Assembly: GCA_015058405.1 (NCBI GenBank) | Contig: SVCL01000070.1 | Location: forward strand, 1 to 64,000 | From: Clostridium sp. | GTDB taxonomy: Bacteria > Bacillota > Clostridia > Clostridiales > Clostridiaceae | Length of the DNA stretch: 64,000 bases | Reading direction: 5' to 3' | Shown here: positions 35,160-44,326 of the stretch, in pieces | Layout of the letters: each line of letters begins with the position of its first letter | Position numbering within the stretch: position 1 is the first letter of the stretch | Notes under the pieces: model-generated | Told to the model about the DNA's origin: nothing | The model's database searches: none | What the model saw: only the letters and a program-made list of their open reading frames with translations | Position numbers and translations under genes: made by a program

Positions 35160-36599
35160 TTAACGCTTTTCCAAAGCTTTTGTTAACATTTCATTGGCTA
35201 TTTTAGGATTTGCTTTTCCTTTAGTAGCTTTCATTATTTGTCCCATTAAGAAACCTGCAGCTTTAGGTTTGCCTGATTTAAAATCTTCAATGGATTTAGG
35301 GTTTATATCTAATATGCCATTAATGATGGCATCTAATTCTGAAGTATCGCTAATTTGTGATAATCCTTTTTCTTCCACAATATTAATAGGAGAGTTACCT
35401 GTTTTAAACATTTCTTCAAATACATCCTTACCAACTGTAGTACTTATTTTATTTTCATCAATTAATTTAATAAGCTCATCTAAGGAATTAGCAGTGATTC
35501 TTATAGAGCAAGGTTCAGAATTGTATTCTTTAAGAAGTTTTAGTAAATCACCTAATATCCAGTTGCAAATAGTTTTGGGATTAGAGCCTAATTTGATAGT
35601 ATCTTCTAGTAAAGCAGCAAGGAATTTATCAGCTATAATTATATCTACTTCATTTTCAGATAATCCATAAGTACTGATAAATCTTTCCTTTTTTGCTTTG
35701 GGCATTTCAGGTAGAGTAGAACTTATTTGTTGAATCTGTTCATCTTTTATTATAATTGGAACTAAATCAGGTTCAGGGAAATATCTGTAGTCGTGAGCAT
35801 CTTCTTTACTTCTCATAGGGACTGTTCTTCCTTTTCCGCTATCCCATCTTCTAGTTTCTTGTTTGATTTTATATTCTTCCCCGTAGGTATATAATTCTCT
35901 TTGACGTTTTTCTTCTTTTTCAAGAGCTTTTTGAAGTTCTTTGAATGAACTTATATTTTTCATTTCAACTTTAGTATTAAACTTATCTGATCCAGCTTCT
36001 CTAATAGAAATATTAGCATCACATCTTAAAGAACCCTCTTCCATTCTACAATCTGAAATGTCTGCATATTCTAAGATTGACTTAATAGTTTTAAAATAAG
36101 TAACGGCTTCTAGAGGGGAACGGAGGTCTGGTTCAGAAACCATTTCTATAAGAGGTACGCCAACACGGTTATAGTCTATATAAGATACGTTATCTTCATC
36201 ATCATGAACTAGTTTACCTGCATCTTCTTCTATATGAATCCTATTTAAACGAATTTTTTTAGTAGTTCCATTAACATCTATTTCTACATATCCATTTGAG
36301 CATAAAGGTAAGTCAAATTGGGATGTTTGATATGCTTTTGGAAGGTCAGGGTAGAAGTAGTTTTTTCTATCCATTTTATTTAATTTATTTATATCACAAT
36401 GAAAAGCCTTTCCAGCCTTAATAGCTAAAGCAACTACTTCCTCATTAAGAACAGGAAGAGTACCTGGTAGTCCTAAACATATAGGACATGTGTTATGGTT
36501 TGGTTCTGTACCAAACTCAGTAGAGCAGGAACAGAAAATTTTAGTTTTAGTTTTTAATTCGGCATGTATTTCAAGACCTATTACAGTTTCTAAACTCAT
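35160..36599 (-). CDS. gatB: Asp/Glu-tRNA amidotransferase subunit B
   Basis: A 479-residue GatB, the kinase/transferase subunit of the tRNA-dependent amidotransferase. It opens with ETVIGLEIHAELKTKTKIFCSC, including the zinc-site cysteines that continue in NTCPICLGLPG. It contains the family signatures DYNRVGVPLIEMVSEPD and RRWDSGKGRT, with the helical/YqeY tail (about residues 330-479) ending in GFLMGQIMKATKGKANP. ATG 36599 is preferred over TTG 36605 by AAGGAAG spacing. It is the last gene of aspS-gatC-gatA-gatB. Confidence 0.96.
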   Translation of the reverse strand: MSLETVIGLEIHAELKTKTKIFCSCSTEFGTEPNHNTCPICLGLPGTLPVLNEEVVALAIKAGKAFHCDINKLNKMDRKNYFYPDLPKAYQTSQFDLPLCSNGYVEIDVNGTTKKIRLNRIHIEEDAGKLVHDDEDNVSYIDYNRVGVPLIEMVSEPDLRSPLEAVTYFKTIKSILEYADISDCRMEEGSLRCDANISIREAGSDKFNTKVEMKNISSFKELQKALEKEEKRQRELYTYGEEYKIKQETRRWDSGKGRTVPMRSKEDAHDYRYFPEPDLVPIIIKDEQIQQISSTLPEMPKAKKERFISTYGLSENEVDIIIADKFLAALLEDTIKLGSNPKTICNWILGDLLKLLKEYNSEPCSIRITANSLDELIKLIDENKISTTVGKDVFEEMFKTGNSPINIVEEKGLSQISDTSELDAIINGILDINPKSIEDFKSGKPKAAGFLMGQIMKATKGKANPKIANEMLTKALEKR

Positions 36600-36620
36600 A
36601 TTCAATCTTCCTTTCTATAC

Positions 36621-38084
36621 TTACGCTATTGGTGCAAGAGTAGTCATTTTGACTTCTTGTTCTATAGAATAAGCTACTTTAAATATTTTTTCTTCTCCAA
36701 AATGAGGTCCAAGTATTTGTAGGCCTATAGGTAGACCTGATTTGCTTTTAGCTACAGGCAATGAAATAGCAGGAATACCAGCAAGATTAATATTTATTGT
36801 ATAAATATCAGCTAAATACATTTGTAATGGATCAGATACTTTTTCTCCACATTTAAATGGTAAAGTAGGGGATGTTGGACTTAAAATAATATCATATTCC
36901 TCAAATACTTTTTTGAATTCTTCTTTTATTTTCTTTTTAAGTTTTTGAGCTCTGTTATAATAAGCATCGTAGTATCCAGAAGATAGAGCATAAGTTCCAA
37001 GCATAATTCTTCTTTTTACTTCAGGGCCGAAGGCCTCAGTTCTTGACTTTAACATTAATTCATCAACACTTGTAAAATCTTTTGGTCTATAACCATATCT
37101 AATACCATCAAATCTAGCTAAGTTTGAACTAGCTTCTGCAGAAGAAATTATATAGTAAGCAGATAAACCTTCTTCAGTAATAGGAAGAGAAATTTCAGTA
37201 ACTTCAGCTCCTAAAGATTTAAGTAAATCCATAGTGTTTAATAAGGAATTCTTAATTTCATCATCAAGGGCAGATTTGAAAAATTCCTTTGGAACTGCTA
37301 CTTTCATTCCTTTTACACCATCTGCAATAGTAGGTAAATATTCAGTATGAATATCATCTTTGTTAGTAGTTGAATCAAGTTTATCATCACCCTGGATAAC
37401 TTGAAGTGTTAAGGCAGCATCCTTAACTGATTTTGAGAAAGGACCTATCTGATCTAAAGAAGAACCAAAAGCTATAAGTCCAAATCTTGAAACTAGACCA
37501 TATGTAGGTTTAAGACCAACAACTCCACAAAAAGCAGCTGGTTGTCTAATAGATCCTCCAGTATCTGAACCTAATGAGATAGGTGCAAGTCCAGCAGCTA
37601 CTGAGGCAGCAGATCCTCCTGAAGAACCACCAGGAACTCTTTCTAGATCCCAAGGGTTTCTAGTTACTTGGAATGCAGAGTTTTCAGTAGAAGACCCCAT
37701 GGCAAACTCGTCCATATTAGTTTTTCCAACTATTATTGCATCTTCTTTTAGAAGTTTTTCTATTACAGTAGCATTATAAGGAGGTACAAAATCTTCAAGC
37801 ATTTTTGAAGCGCAAGTAGTAGTAACTCCATCAATACAAATATTATCTTTAATAGCTATAGGAACACCAGCTAGAGCACCAACAGGTTCACCTTTTGCTA
37901 TTTTATCATCAACAATTTTTGCTTGTTTTAAAGCACTTTCTTCACATAATTTAAGGTAAGACTTTACCTTAGGATCAACTGTTTTTATTCTTTTAAGTAG
38001 AGAAGTAATAACTTCTACAGCAGTAAAACTTCCGTCTTTAATTCCATCTTTAATTTGGGATATATCCATTTGTTCAATTTTCAT
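36621..38084 (-). CDS. gatA: Asp/Glu-tRNA amidotransferase subunit A
   Basis: A 487-residue amidase-signature protein that supplies ammonia from glutamine or asparagine. The Lys-cisSer-Ser triad regions are seen: IAIKDNICIDGV with the Lys, and PGGSSGGSAASVAAG plus LGSDTGGSIRQPAAF with the two Ser residues. Length is standard. It lies 21 bp upstream of gatB and 14 bp after gatC in transcription order. Confidence 0.96.
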   Translation of the reverse strand: MKIEQMDISQIKDGIKDGSFTAVEVITSLLKRIKTVDPKVKSYLKLCEESALKQAKIVDDKIAKGEPVGALAGVPIAIKDNICIDGVTTTCASKMLEDFVPPYNATVIEKLLKEDAIIVGKTNMDEFAMGSSTENSAFQVTRNPWDLERVPGGSSGGSAASVAAGLAPISLGSDTGGSIRQPAAFCGVVGLKPTYGLVSRFGLIAFGSSLDQIGPFSKSVKDAALTLQVIQGDDKLDSTTNKDDIHTEYLPTIADGVKGMKVAVPKEFFKSALDDEIKNSLLNTMDLLKSLGAEVTEISLPITEEGLSAYYIISSAEASSNLARFDGIRYGYRPKDFTSVDELMLKSRTEAFGPEVKRRIMLGTYALSSGYYDAYYNRAQKLKKKIKEEFKKVFEEYDIILSPTSPTLPFKCGEKVSDPLQMYLADIYTININLAGIPAISLPVAKSKSGLPIGLQILGPHFGEEKIFKVAYSIEQEVKMTTLAPIA

Positions 38085-38098
38085 AATATGTTCACCGC

Positions 38099-38386
38099 CT
38101 ATTCAATAATTTTAGGAACCATTATTGCAGTATCCTTCATAGATTTAACATTTTGGAATAATTTCTTTTTATCTTCAAATTGTTTAACTTCATCTTTTCT
38201 AAGTACTGGTTTTAAATCATCTGACAAAAGGTCTAGATTTATGTCACTTAAATCGAATTTATCAATAGACTCAAAATGAGATAATATACTTTCAAATTCT
38301 TTAGCAAGTTTTTCAGTTTCTTCTTCTGTAAATTGCAATTTTGCAAGTTTAGCTATATATTCAACATCTTTAATTTCAACTTTCAT
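38099..38386 (-). CDS. gatC: Asp/Glu-tRNA amidotransferase subunit C
   Basis: A 95-residue GatC, the small stabilising subunit. The typical VEYIAKLAKLQFTEEETEKL opening and the LRKDEVKQFEDKKKL segment near residue 60-75 are present. It lies 12 bp downstream of aspS in the operon. Confidence 0.94.
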   Translation of the reverse strand: MKVEIKDVEYIAKLAKLQFTEEETEKLAKEFESILSHFESIDKFDLSDINLDLLSDDLKPVLRKDEVKQFEDKKKLFQNVKSMKDTAIMVPKIIE

Positions 38387-38398
38387 TATTTAATCCTC

Positions 38399-39688
38399 CT
38401 ATGGTTCTAATCTCTTTAAATCTCTTGGAAGCAATGTAGCTTCTCTAATATTTTCAAGTCCTAAAATCTTTAAGGTAAGTCTTTCAAGACCGATAGCAAG
38501 TCCTCCGTGAGGTGGCATACCATATTTAAATGTTTCTAAGTAGAAACCAAAATCTTCAGGGTTTAAACCAAACTTTTTAATGTTTTCTTTTAACATTTCA
38601 TAGTTATGAATTCTTTGTCCACCTGTAGTAATTTCAAGTCCGTTATATATAAGGTCAAAGCTCTTAGTAAGACCAGGTTTTTCACTATCAGGCATAGCGT
38701 ACATAGGTCTTTTTGCTATAGGGTATTCTGTAAGAAACACAAGGTCACATCCATATTTTTCTTTAGTATATTTACAAATTAAGATTTCACCTTCAGCATC
38801 GATGTTACCACCAGGGGATTTCTTTCCGTATTCTTTAAGAAGAATTTCATGAGCTTTAGCTAAAGGAATTCTTGGAATTTCTAATTTTTCAGGAAGAGTA
38901 ACTGAATACATTTCTAACTCTTTTGAACATTTTTGTTTTAAAATCTCATACAAATAGTTTAAAAATCCTTCTTCTAAGTCCATTAGCTCAGTTTCATCTT
39001 TAATGAATCCCATTTCTATATCAAGACTTATATATTCATTTAAATGTCTCCAAGTATTATGAAGTTCAGCTCTATAAGCAGGTGCTACTTCAAAAACTCT
39101 TTCAAATCCAGCGCCTACCATCATTTGTTTATAGAATTGAGGACTTTGTGCTAAAAATGCACGTCTTCCAAAGTAATCAACTGTGAACATTTCAGATCCA
39201 CCTTCTGTACTAGATGAGATTACTTTTGGTGTATGAATTTCAGAAAATCTTTTTGATTTAAGATAATCTCTAAAAGCATCTGTTATAGTTTCTTGAACTT
39301 TAAAAATAGCTTGCTCTTTTGGACTTCTTAGAGCTAATCCTCTATAGTCTAATTGTTTTTCAAGGGATGTTTTTTGTTTGAATCCATTAATAGAGAATGG
39401 AAGTTTATCATAAAATACATCTCCTATAACTGTAATTTCTTTAACGTTTATTTCTATACCTGAAGGAGCTTTTTCATTTATAACTTTTTCTCCTATAACT
39501 TCTAAACACATTTCAAGTTTTAATTTTTTTGATTCAGTTTTATCCATAACTAATTGGATTATTCCTGTTTTATCTCTTAAGTGTACAAATGAAATTGTGC
39601 TAAGTTCAGTAATTTTATGAACCCATCCTTTTACAAATACTGTACTTTCTTTTGATTCTTTAATATCTTCAACATAAATTCTTTCCAT
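38399..39688 (-). CDS. aspS: Archaeal-type, probably non-discriminating aspartyl-tRNA synthetase
   Basis: A 429-residue class II synthetase without the bacterial GAD insertion, so of the short archaeal/eukaryal AspRS form. It has an N-terminal OB fold (residues 1-105), motif 2 FRAELHNTWRHLNEYISLDIEMG-like region (start AYRAELHNTWRH), and motif 3 GGLAIGLERLTLKILG. In operon with gatCAB and under an Asn-specific T-box, it almost certainly charges tRNA-Asn with Asp for later amidation. A normal AspRS would be elsewhere. An AsnRS identity is less likely because of the gatCAB context. Confidence 0.88.
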   Translation of the reverse strand: MERIYVEDIKESKESTVFVKGWVHKITELSTISFVHLRDKTGIIQLVMDKTESKKLKLEMCLEVIGEKVINEKAPSGIEINVKEITVIGDVFYDKLPFSINGFKQKTSLEKQLDYRGLALRSPKEQAIFKVQETITDAFRDYLKSKRFSEIHTPKVISSSTEGGSEMFTVDYFGRRAFLAQSPQFYKQMMVGAGFERVFEVAPAYRAELHNTWRHLNEYISLDIEMGFIKDETELMDLEEGFLNYLYEILKQKCSKELEMYSVTLPEKLEIPRIPLAKAHEILLKEYGKKSPGGNIDAEGEILICKYTKEKYGCDLVFLTEYPIAKRPMYAMPDSEKPGLTKSFDLIYNGLEITTGGQRIHNYEMLKENIKKFGLNPEDFGFYLETFKYGMPPHGGLAIGLERLTLKILGLENIREATLLPRDLKRLEP

Positions 39689-39730
39689 AGTTTATAGCCT
39701 CCTTAAATTTCTTACATTGTAGCTTCTAAT

Positions 39731-40105
39731 AAAAAATGTCCCTATGTCCATCAAAGATAGAAGGACATAGGGACGAATAAATCCGTGGTGCCACCCTAGT
39801 TAGCTAGAGATAGATTTAGGTTACATATGTATGGAGGTATAAAAAAAGTTCCTATACTTACGTATAGGAACGGAAATCCGCGGTACCACCCTAAATTAGC
39901 TTTAGCTCACTCATATTGGTACAAAAGTATCTCAACTTTAATACCTAGTCATTTTAACGGTTGACTACCGGCTAAGTCTACTTTTTTCATTTCGGTTAGC
40001 GTCTCAAAGGTGTTCTTCCATACAAACATCATACTAGGCTTGCACCATCCCTAGCTCGCTTTAAATCAAATAAGTATTTACTCTCCTCATCATCGACTTA
40101 TTAAA
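39731..40105 (-). promoter_or_regulatory. T-box leader of aspS-gatCAB with two antiterminator/terminator modules (Asn specifier AAC)
   Basis: One Stem I lies at about 40000-40105, with specifier context GAAG-AAC-ACCTTTGAG giving AAC (Asn). The first T-box GGGTGGTACCGCGG is at 39877-39890 with terminator 39841-39871 (GTTCCTATAC stem). Only about 45 nt later a second T-box GGGTGGCACCACGG occurs at 39783-39796, with its own terminator at 39731-39774 (GTCCCTATGTCC stem). No second Stem I fits between them. Confidence 0.9.
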
Positions 40106-40347
40106 AGCTCTTTAAATTATTTATTATTATATTCTCATAATTTTGATAAAGCAACTATTTTTTAAAAAAAGTATTAAAAAAATAGTTGTAAAACATAAAA
40201 CTTAATAATATTAATTTGGGATAATTGCATATAAAGAAAAAATATATACATGACTTAATAAATAAAATATCGTTTATTTTGTAAATATTTGCGTTAAAAA
40301 TTTTAAGAAGTAAAAAGGGGATTTAAGGAATTGTAATGTAAAGTAAC

Positions 40348-40365
40348 GTCGTATAAGTGATAGAA
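40348..40365 (+). promoter_or_regulatory. Extended -10 motif upstream of the SGNH esterase
   Basis: GTATAAGTGATAGAAT, an extended -10 of the TG-N-TAGAAT type. Almost the same string, GTATAAGTGATACAAT, occurs before the small secreted peptide gene at about 54298. The two genes may share control. Confidence 0.4.
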
Positions 40366-40395
40366 TTATTTGGAAAAAAGTTGAGGAGGAATTTT

Positions 40396-41544
40396 ATGAA
40401 AAATTTAAAGAAGATTGCTGTAATGTTTTTGATTATGATATTTTCAGTATTAAATTTAAATGCATATGCAGCAACAAATGATGCATTAAAAAGCCAAGAA
40501 TTCTTGGCAGATAGTACTAATGTTAAATTAATAGGAAGAACATATTTTTATAAAGATGCTTTATGGTTTTCATTATCAGGAGCAGGAGCTGAATTTGAGT
40601 TTACAGGGAAAAAGGCTGAAATAACAATGGTAGGGGACTATATGGTGGCATCAAATAGTAGAGCTAGGTTTGCTATTTATGTTAATGATAAATTAGTCGT
40701 AGATACTATGTTAACAGAGGAAGAAAAAACTTATACTGTTTTTGAATCTGAAGAAGAAGAAACAGCAGATGTTAAAATAATAAAGCTTTCAGAATCTGCT
40801 AATTCAACTATTGGTATTAAGAACATTAACGTAACTTCAAAGGATGGAATACATCCAGTAAAGGAAAAAAAGCATAAAATTGAATTTATAGGAGATTCAA
40901 TAACATGTGGATATGGTGTAGATGCTAAAAATCAAGGTGAAGGTTTTAAAACAGATACTGAAGATTTTTCTAAAACTTATGCTTATAAAACAGCAAACCT
41001 TCTAGATGCAGATTATAGCGCTGTACCATTTAGTGGATATGGAATAATATCAGGTTATACATCAGGAGCTAAGAATGTAGATCAGTTAGTACCTAAGTAT
41101 TATGAAAAATTAGGATTTTCTTATGGACGTTTTGCTAATACAGTAGATCCTGCTTCAATCTCATGGGATTTTAATAACTTTAAACCAGATATAATAGTTA
41201 TTAATCTTGGTACTAATGATTCAAGTTATTGTAAGGAAGATAAAAACAAACAAAAAGAATTTGTAGATGCTTATGTAGAATTTTTAAAACAAGTTCGTAG
41301 CAATAACCCAAATGCTAAAATTTTATGTACATTAGGTACAATGGGAGATTCTTTATATCCAGCAGTAATGAGAGCAAGTTTGATTTATAGTATGAGATAT
41401 TCTGATAAAAATGTTTCTGCTATGAAATTTGATGTTCAAGATATGAATGATGGACTTGGAGCAGATTGGCATCCAAGTAATTTAACTCATACAAAAGCAG
41501 CTACTAAGTTAACTAATAAGATTAAGGAATTAATGAACTGGTAG
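40396..41544 (+). CDS. Secreted SGNH-hydrolase (CE2-like acetyl esterase)
   Basis: A 382-residue secreted protein. The signal peptide covers residues 1-26 (KNLKK, hydrophobic core, cleavage after NAYAA). A beta-sandwich domain follows (about 27-165), then an SGNH hydrolase domain: block I FIGDSITCGYG with the nucleophilic Ser, block III NLGTNDSS, and block V DWHPSNLTH with the catalytic His. This two-domain order is that of CE2 carbohydrate acetyl esterases. AGGAGG sets ATG 40396 and rules out an in-frame ATG at 40357. It probably de-acetylates plant or host glycans. Confidence 0.87.
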   Translation: MKNLKKIAVMFLIMIFSVLNLNAYAATNDALKSQEFLADSTNVKLIGRTYFYKDALWFSLSGAGAEFEFTGKKAEITMVGDYMVASNSRARFAIYVNDKLVVDTMLTEEEKTYTVFESEEEETADVKIIKLSESANSTIGIKNINVTSKDGIHPVKEKKHKIEFIGDSITCGYGVDAKNQGEGFKTDTEDFSKTYAYKTANLLDADYSAVPFSGYGIISGYTSGAKNVDQLVPKYYEKLGFSYGRFANTVDPASISWDFNNFKPDIIVINLGTNDSSYCKEDKNKQKEFVDAYVEFLKQVRSNNPNAKILCTLGTMGDSLYPAVMRASLIYSMRYSDKNVSAMKFDVQDMNDGLGADWHPSNLTHTKAATKLTNKIKELMNW

Positions 41545-41780
41545 TGTTATGGTAACTAAAAAAGTTTTGTTATGCTTTGTTCCACTGAGACAGGTTTGAC
41601 GTCAGGGAGAACTTCTATCTTTAAAAAAATTTCTAGGACGGAATTAGAGAACTCGCTAGAAGCTCAGACAGCTCTAATTCAAAACGTCCAATAAATTTTC
41701 TAAAAGATGAAGTTCTAGACCCTTTGTTAAAAGGCTCAGTTCCACAAAGATAACAAAACTTTTTTTGTGTACATAAAACT
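41544..41780. repeat. Long-hairpin element, copy 3
   Basis: A 16-bp perfect outer stem pairs 41558-41573 with 41750-41765. The inner stem GGACG/CGTCC and 9-bp GAATTAGAG (41641-41649)/CTCTAATTC (41672-41680) surround a 22-nt loop starting AACTCGC. The ends match copies 1 and 2. The core stem differs in sequence from copy 1 but stays paired. Confidence 0.8.
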
Positions 41781-41797
41781 AAGGTCATTAATGATTA

Positions 41798-41822
41798 GAT
41801 GTTATGGTAACTAAAAAGTTTT
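41798..41822 (+). repeat. Solo left end of the long-hairpin element
   Basis: GATGTTATGGTAACTAAAAA plus GTTTT repeats the left end of copy 3 only 18 bp after that copy ends, with no matching right end. It suggests an earlier or partly lost second element. Confidence 0.6.
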
Positions 41823-41916
41823 ATTGTCTTTATTTCATAATCCAATAGGTAGCTATGTTAGAAACTATAAAAGATATGGATTTTAAAATAAATGTTATAT
41901 TTTTCTATAAAAGGTA

Positions 41917-41986
41917 TTGACTACGAAATGGTATGGGTTTACAATGAACTTATTAAAGGACTTTTAAAAAGTATTTTTAAAAATGT
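41917..41986 (+). promoter_or_regulatory. Pentose operon promoter 1 with operator-like block
   Basis: TTGACT (41917-41922), 17 bp, TACAAT (41940-41945), then AACTTATTAAAG and TTTAAAAAGTATTTT. The same layout and nearly the same downstream block occur before xylulokinase (45406-45472). The likely binder is the ROK repressor encoded in the cluster. Confidence 0.65.
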
Positions 41987-42007
41987 TTAAGGCGGGAGGT
42001 TAATTAA

Positions 42008-42628
42008 GTGGTTATTAGAAAAGTTACTGATATTGAATTCAGAAAATATGGTAGGGTATTAGAAAATTATAATTGTAAAGAGATATTAGAAGTAATGAAA
42101 GATACACCATTACCTAATGATGTTATATATGAGCCATCTATTAGAGAGTTAGAAGAATTAGAAATAGCTAAGGATTTAAAAGATAGGGAATATGGTGGAT
42201 TAGATATTCAAATAGGATATTGCAATGGTAATAATCATTTATTAAATGCTGTTGAATATCATCGTTCATCAGAAATAAACATAGCAGTAAATGATCTTAT
42301 TTTATTAATAGGATCACAGCAGGATATAAAGGAAAATTATACTTATGATACTTCAAAAATAGAAGCTTTTTTAGTTCCAGCAGGAACAATTATTGAAGTA
42401 TTTGCAACAACTCTTCACTATGCTCCATGTAATGCTTCTGATGGAGGATTTAGATGTGTTGTGGTTTTACCAAGGGATACTAATTTACCTTTAGAAAATA
42501 AGGTTGAATCTTTAGGAGAAGATGCATTATTATTTGCAAAGAATAAGTGGTTAATTGCACATAAAGAAAGTGGATTAGAAGAAGATGGCGCTTTCATAGG
42601 ATTAATAGGAGAAAATATTTCGATTTAA
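42008..42628 (+). CDS. DUF4867 family protein
   Basis: A 206-residue soluble protein of the DUF4867 type, with cupin-like character in the centre (SEINIAVNDLILLIGSQQD, EAFLVPAGTIIEVFATTLHYAPC). Members of this family are found next to FucI/AraA-like isomerases, as here. Its reaction is not known to me; a sugar epimerase or isomerase accessory role is an inference. It starts at GTG 42008, seven bases after GGGAGGT, and is the first gene of the pentose module. Confidence 0.8.
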   Translation: MVIRKVTDIEFRKYGRVLENYNCKEILEVMKDTPLPNDVIYEPSIRELEELEIAKDLKDREYGGLDIQIGYCNGNNHLLNAVEYHRSSEINIAVNDLILLIGSQQDIKENYTYDTSKIEAFLVPAGTIIEVFATTLHYAPCNASDGGFRCVVVLPRDTNLPLENKVESLGEDALLFAKNKWLIAHKESGLEEDGAFIGLIGENISI

Positions 42629-42657
42629 TATAAATGAAGATTTAGGGGGAATAAAAA

Positions 42658-44136
42658 ATGATTAATGTACCAGAATTAAAGTTAGGAATAGTTGCAGTTA
42701 GTAGAGATTGCTTTCCAATGGAGTTATCAATTAGACGTAGACAAGAGGTAGTTAAAGCTTATAAAGAATTGGGAGAAGAGATTTTTGAATGTGAAACAAC
42801 TATAGAAAACGAATTAGATATGAGAAAAGCATTATCAGAAATTAATGCAGCTAATGTAAACGCTTTAGTGGTTTACTTAGGTAACTTTGGACCTGAAACA
42901 GCAGAAACTTTAATAGCAAAAGAATTTAATGGTCCTGTTATGTTTGTGGCAGCAGCAGAAGAAGCTGGAGATAGTTTAATGGACGGTAGAGGAGATGCTT
43001 ATTGTGGAATGCTTAATGCAAGTTATAATTTAGGTCTTCGTAACATAAAAGCATATATACCAGAATATCCAGTTGGAACAGCAAGTGAAGTAGCTGAAAT
43101 GATTAAAGAATTTAAACCTGTAGCAAAATCTATAGTTGGTTTAAGTGATTTAAAGATTATATCTTTTGGTCCTCGTCCACAAGACTTTTTAGCTTGTAAT
43201 GCACCTATTAAGCAATTATATAACTTAGGTGTGGAAATAGAAGAAAATTCAGAATTAGATTTATATGCAGCATTTAATGAACATGAAAATGATCAAAGAA
43301 TTCCTGAAGTTGTAAAGGATATGGAAGAAGAGCTTGGTGAAGGAAATAAGATGGCTGGTATTTTGCCAAAGCTTGCTCAATATGAAATAACTTTATTAGA
43401 CTGGATGGAAGAACATAAGGGATCAAGAAAATATGTTGCTTTTGCAAATAAATGTTGGCCATCATTCCAAACACAATTTGGATTTGTACCTTGCTATGTA
43501 AATAGTAGATTAACAGGAAGAGGAATACCAGTTTCTTGTGAAGTTGATATATATGGAGCTTTAAGTGAATATATAGGTACATGTGTTAGTGAAGATGCAG
43601 TAACTTTACTTGATATAAATAATAGTGTTCCTAGAGATATGTATGAAAGTGAAATTAAAGATAAATTTAATTATACATTAAAGGACACATTTATGGGATT
43701 CCATTGTGGAAATACATCATCTAAGAAGTTATCATTCTGTGAAATGAAAAATCAAAAGATTATGGCAAGAAGTTTAGAACCAAATCAAGAACCTAATATA
43801 ACAAGAGGAACTTTAGAAGGTGATATCATGCCAGGTGAAATAACTTTCTTTAGATTACAAAGTAATGCGGATGCTGAACTTACAGCTTATGTTGCAGAAG
43901 GTGAAGTATTACCAGTTTCTACTCGTTCCTTTGGAGCAATAGGAGTATTTGCTATTCCTGAAATGGGAAGATTCTATAGACATGTATTAATTCAAAATAG
44001 ATTCCCTCATCATGGAGCTGTTGCTTTTGGTCATTTTGGAAAAGCTATATTTAATTTATTTAGATATTTAGGAGTTAAGGAAGTTGGATATAATAATCCA
44101 AAATCAGTTCCTTATAAAACAGAAAATCCATTTTAA
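42658..44136 (+). CDS. L-fucose/L-arabinose isomerase-like protein
   Basis: A 492-residue protein of the FucI/AraA isomerase superfamily, Mn-dependent aldose-ketose isomerases. Family-like features are the VVYLGNFGPE first-domain strand, KISFGPRPQDF in the second domain, and FGFVPCYVNSRLTGRGIPVSCEVDIYG and the HHGAVAFGHFG C-terminal part that carries metal-site residues. It is not a clear orthologue of XylA, AraA or FucI. With xylulokinase, transaldolase and transketolase nearby, it probably makes a ketopentose that XylB phosphorylates. Confidence 0.8.
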   Translation: MINVPELKLGIVAVSRDCFPMELSIRRRQEVVKAYKELGEEIFECETTIENELDMRKALSEINAANVNALVVYLGNFGPETAETLIAKEFNGPVMFVAAAEEAGDSLMDGRGDAYCGMLNASYNLGLRNIKAYIPEYPVGTASEVAEMIKEFKPVAKSIVGLSDLKIISFGPRPQDFLACNAPIKQLYNLGVEIEENSELDLYAAFNEHENDQRIPEVVKDMEEELGEGNKMAGILPKLAQYEITLLDWMEEHKGSRKYVAFANKCWPSFQTQFGFVPCYVNSRLTGRGIPVSCEVDIYGALSEYIGTCVSEDAVTLLDINNSVPRDMYESEIKDKFNYTLKDTFMGFHCGNTSSKKLSFCEMKNQKIMARSLEPNQEPNITRGTLEGDIMPGEITFFRLQSNADAELTAYVAEGEVLPVSTRSFGAIGVFAIPEMGRFYRHVLIQNRFPHHGAVAFGHFGKAIFNLFRYLGVKEVGYNNPKSVPYKTENPF

Positions 44137-44326
44137 TAGTTTATCAGATAAACTTTGTTATTATAAAAGCAAAGTTTACTATAAATATAACCCTTTTTTA
44201 CAAATAAAATTAATGAAGAGTATCCTTTCAGTTGATTATTTGAGAGGGTGCTCTTTATTAATTTCACCTAATTTACATAAAATTCTAATAATGATAAAAT
44301 ATGATTTGAATGAAAGGGGGAATATT

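Noticed and set aside
35194..35670. 158-codon plus-strand open frame inside gatB
   Set aside because: Antisense to a well-conserved gene; codon use and lack of ribosome binding site mark it as spurious.
44084..44326. N-terminal extension of the YesL gene to 44084
   Set aside because: The extension overlaps the isomerase end and lacks a ribosome binding site; AAAGGGGG before ATG 44327 and the family N-terminus support the shorter form.
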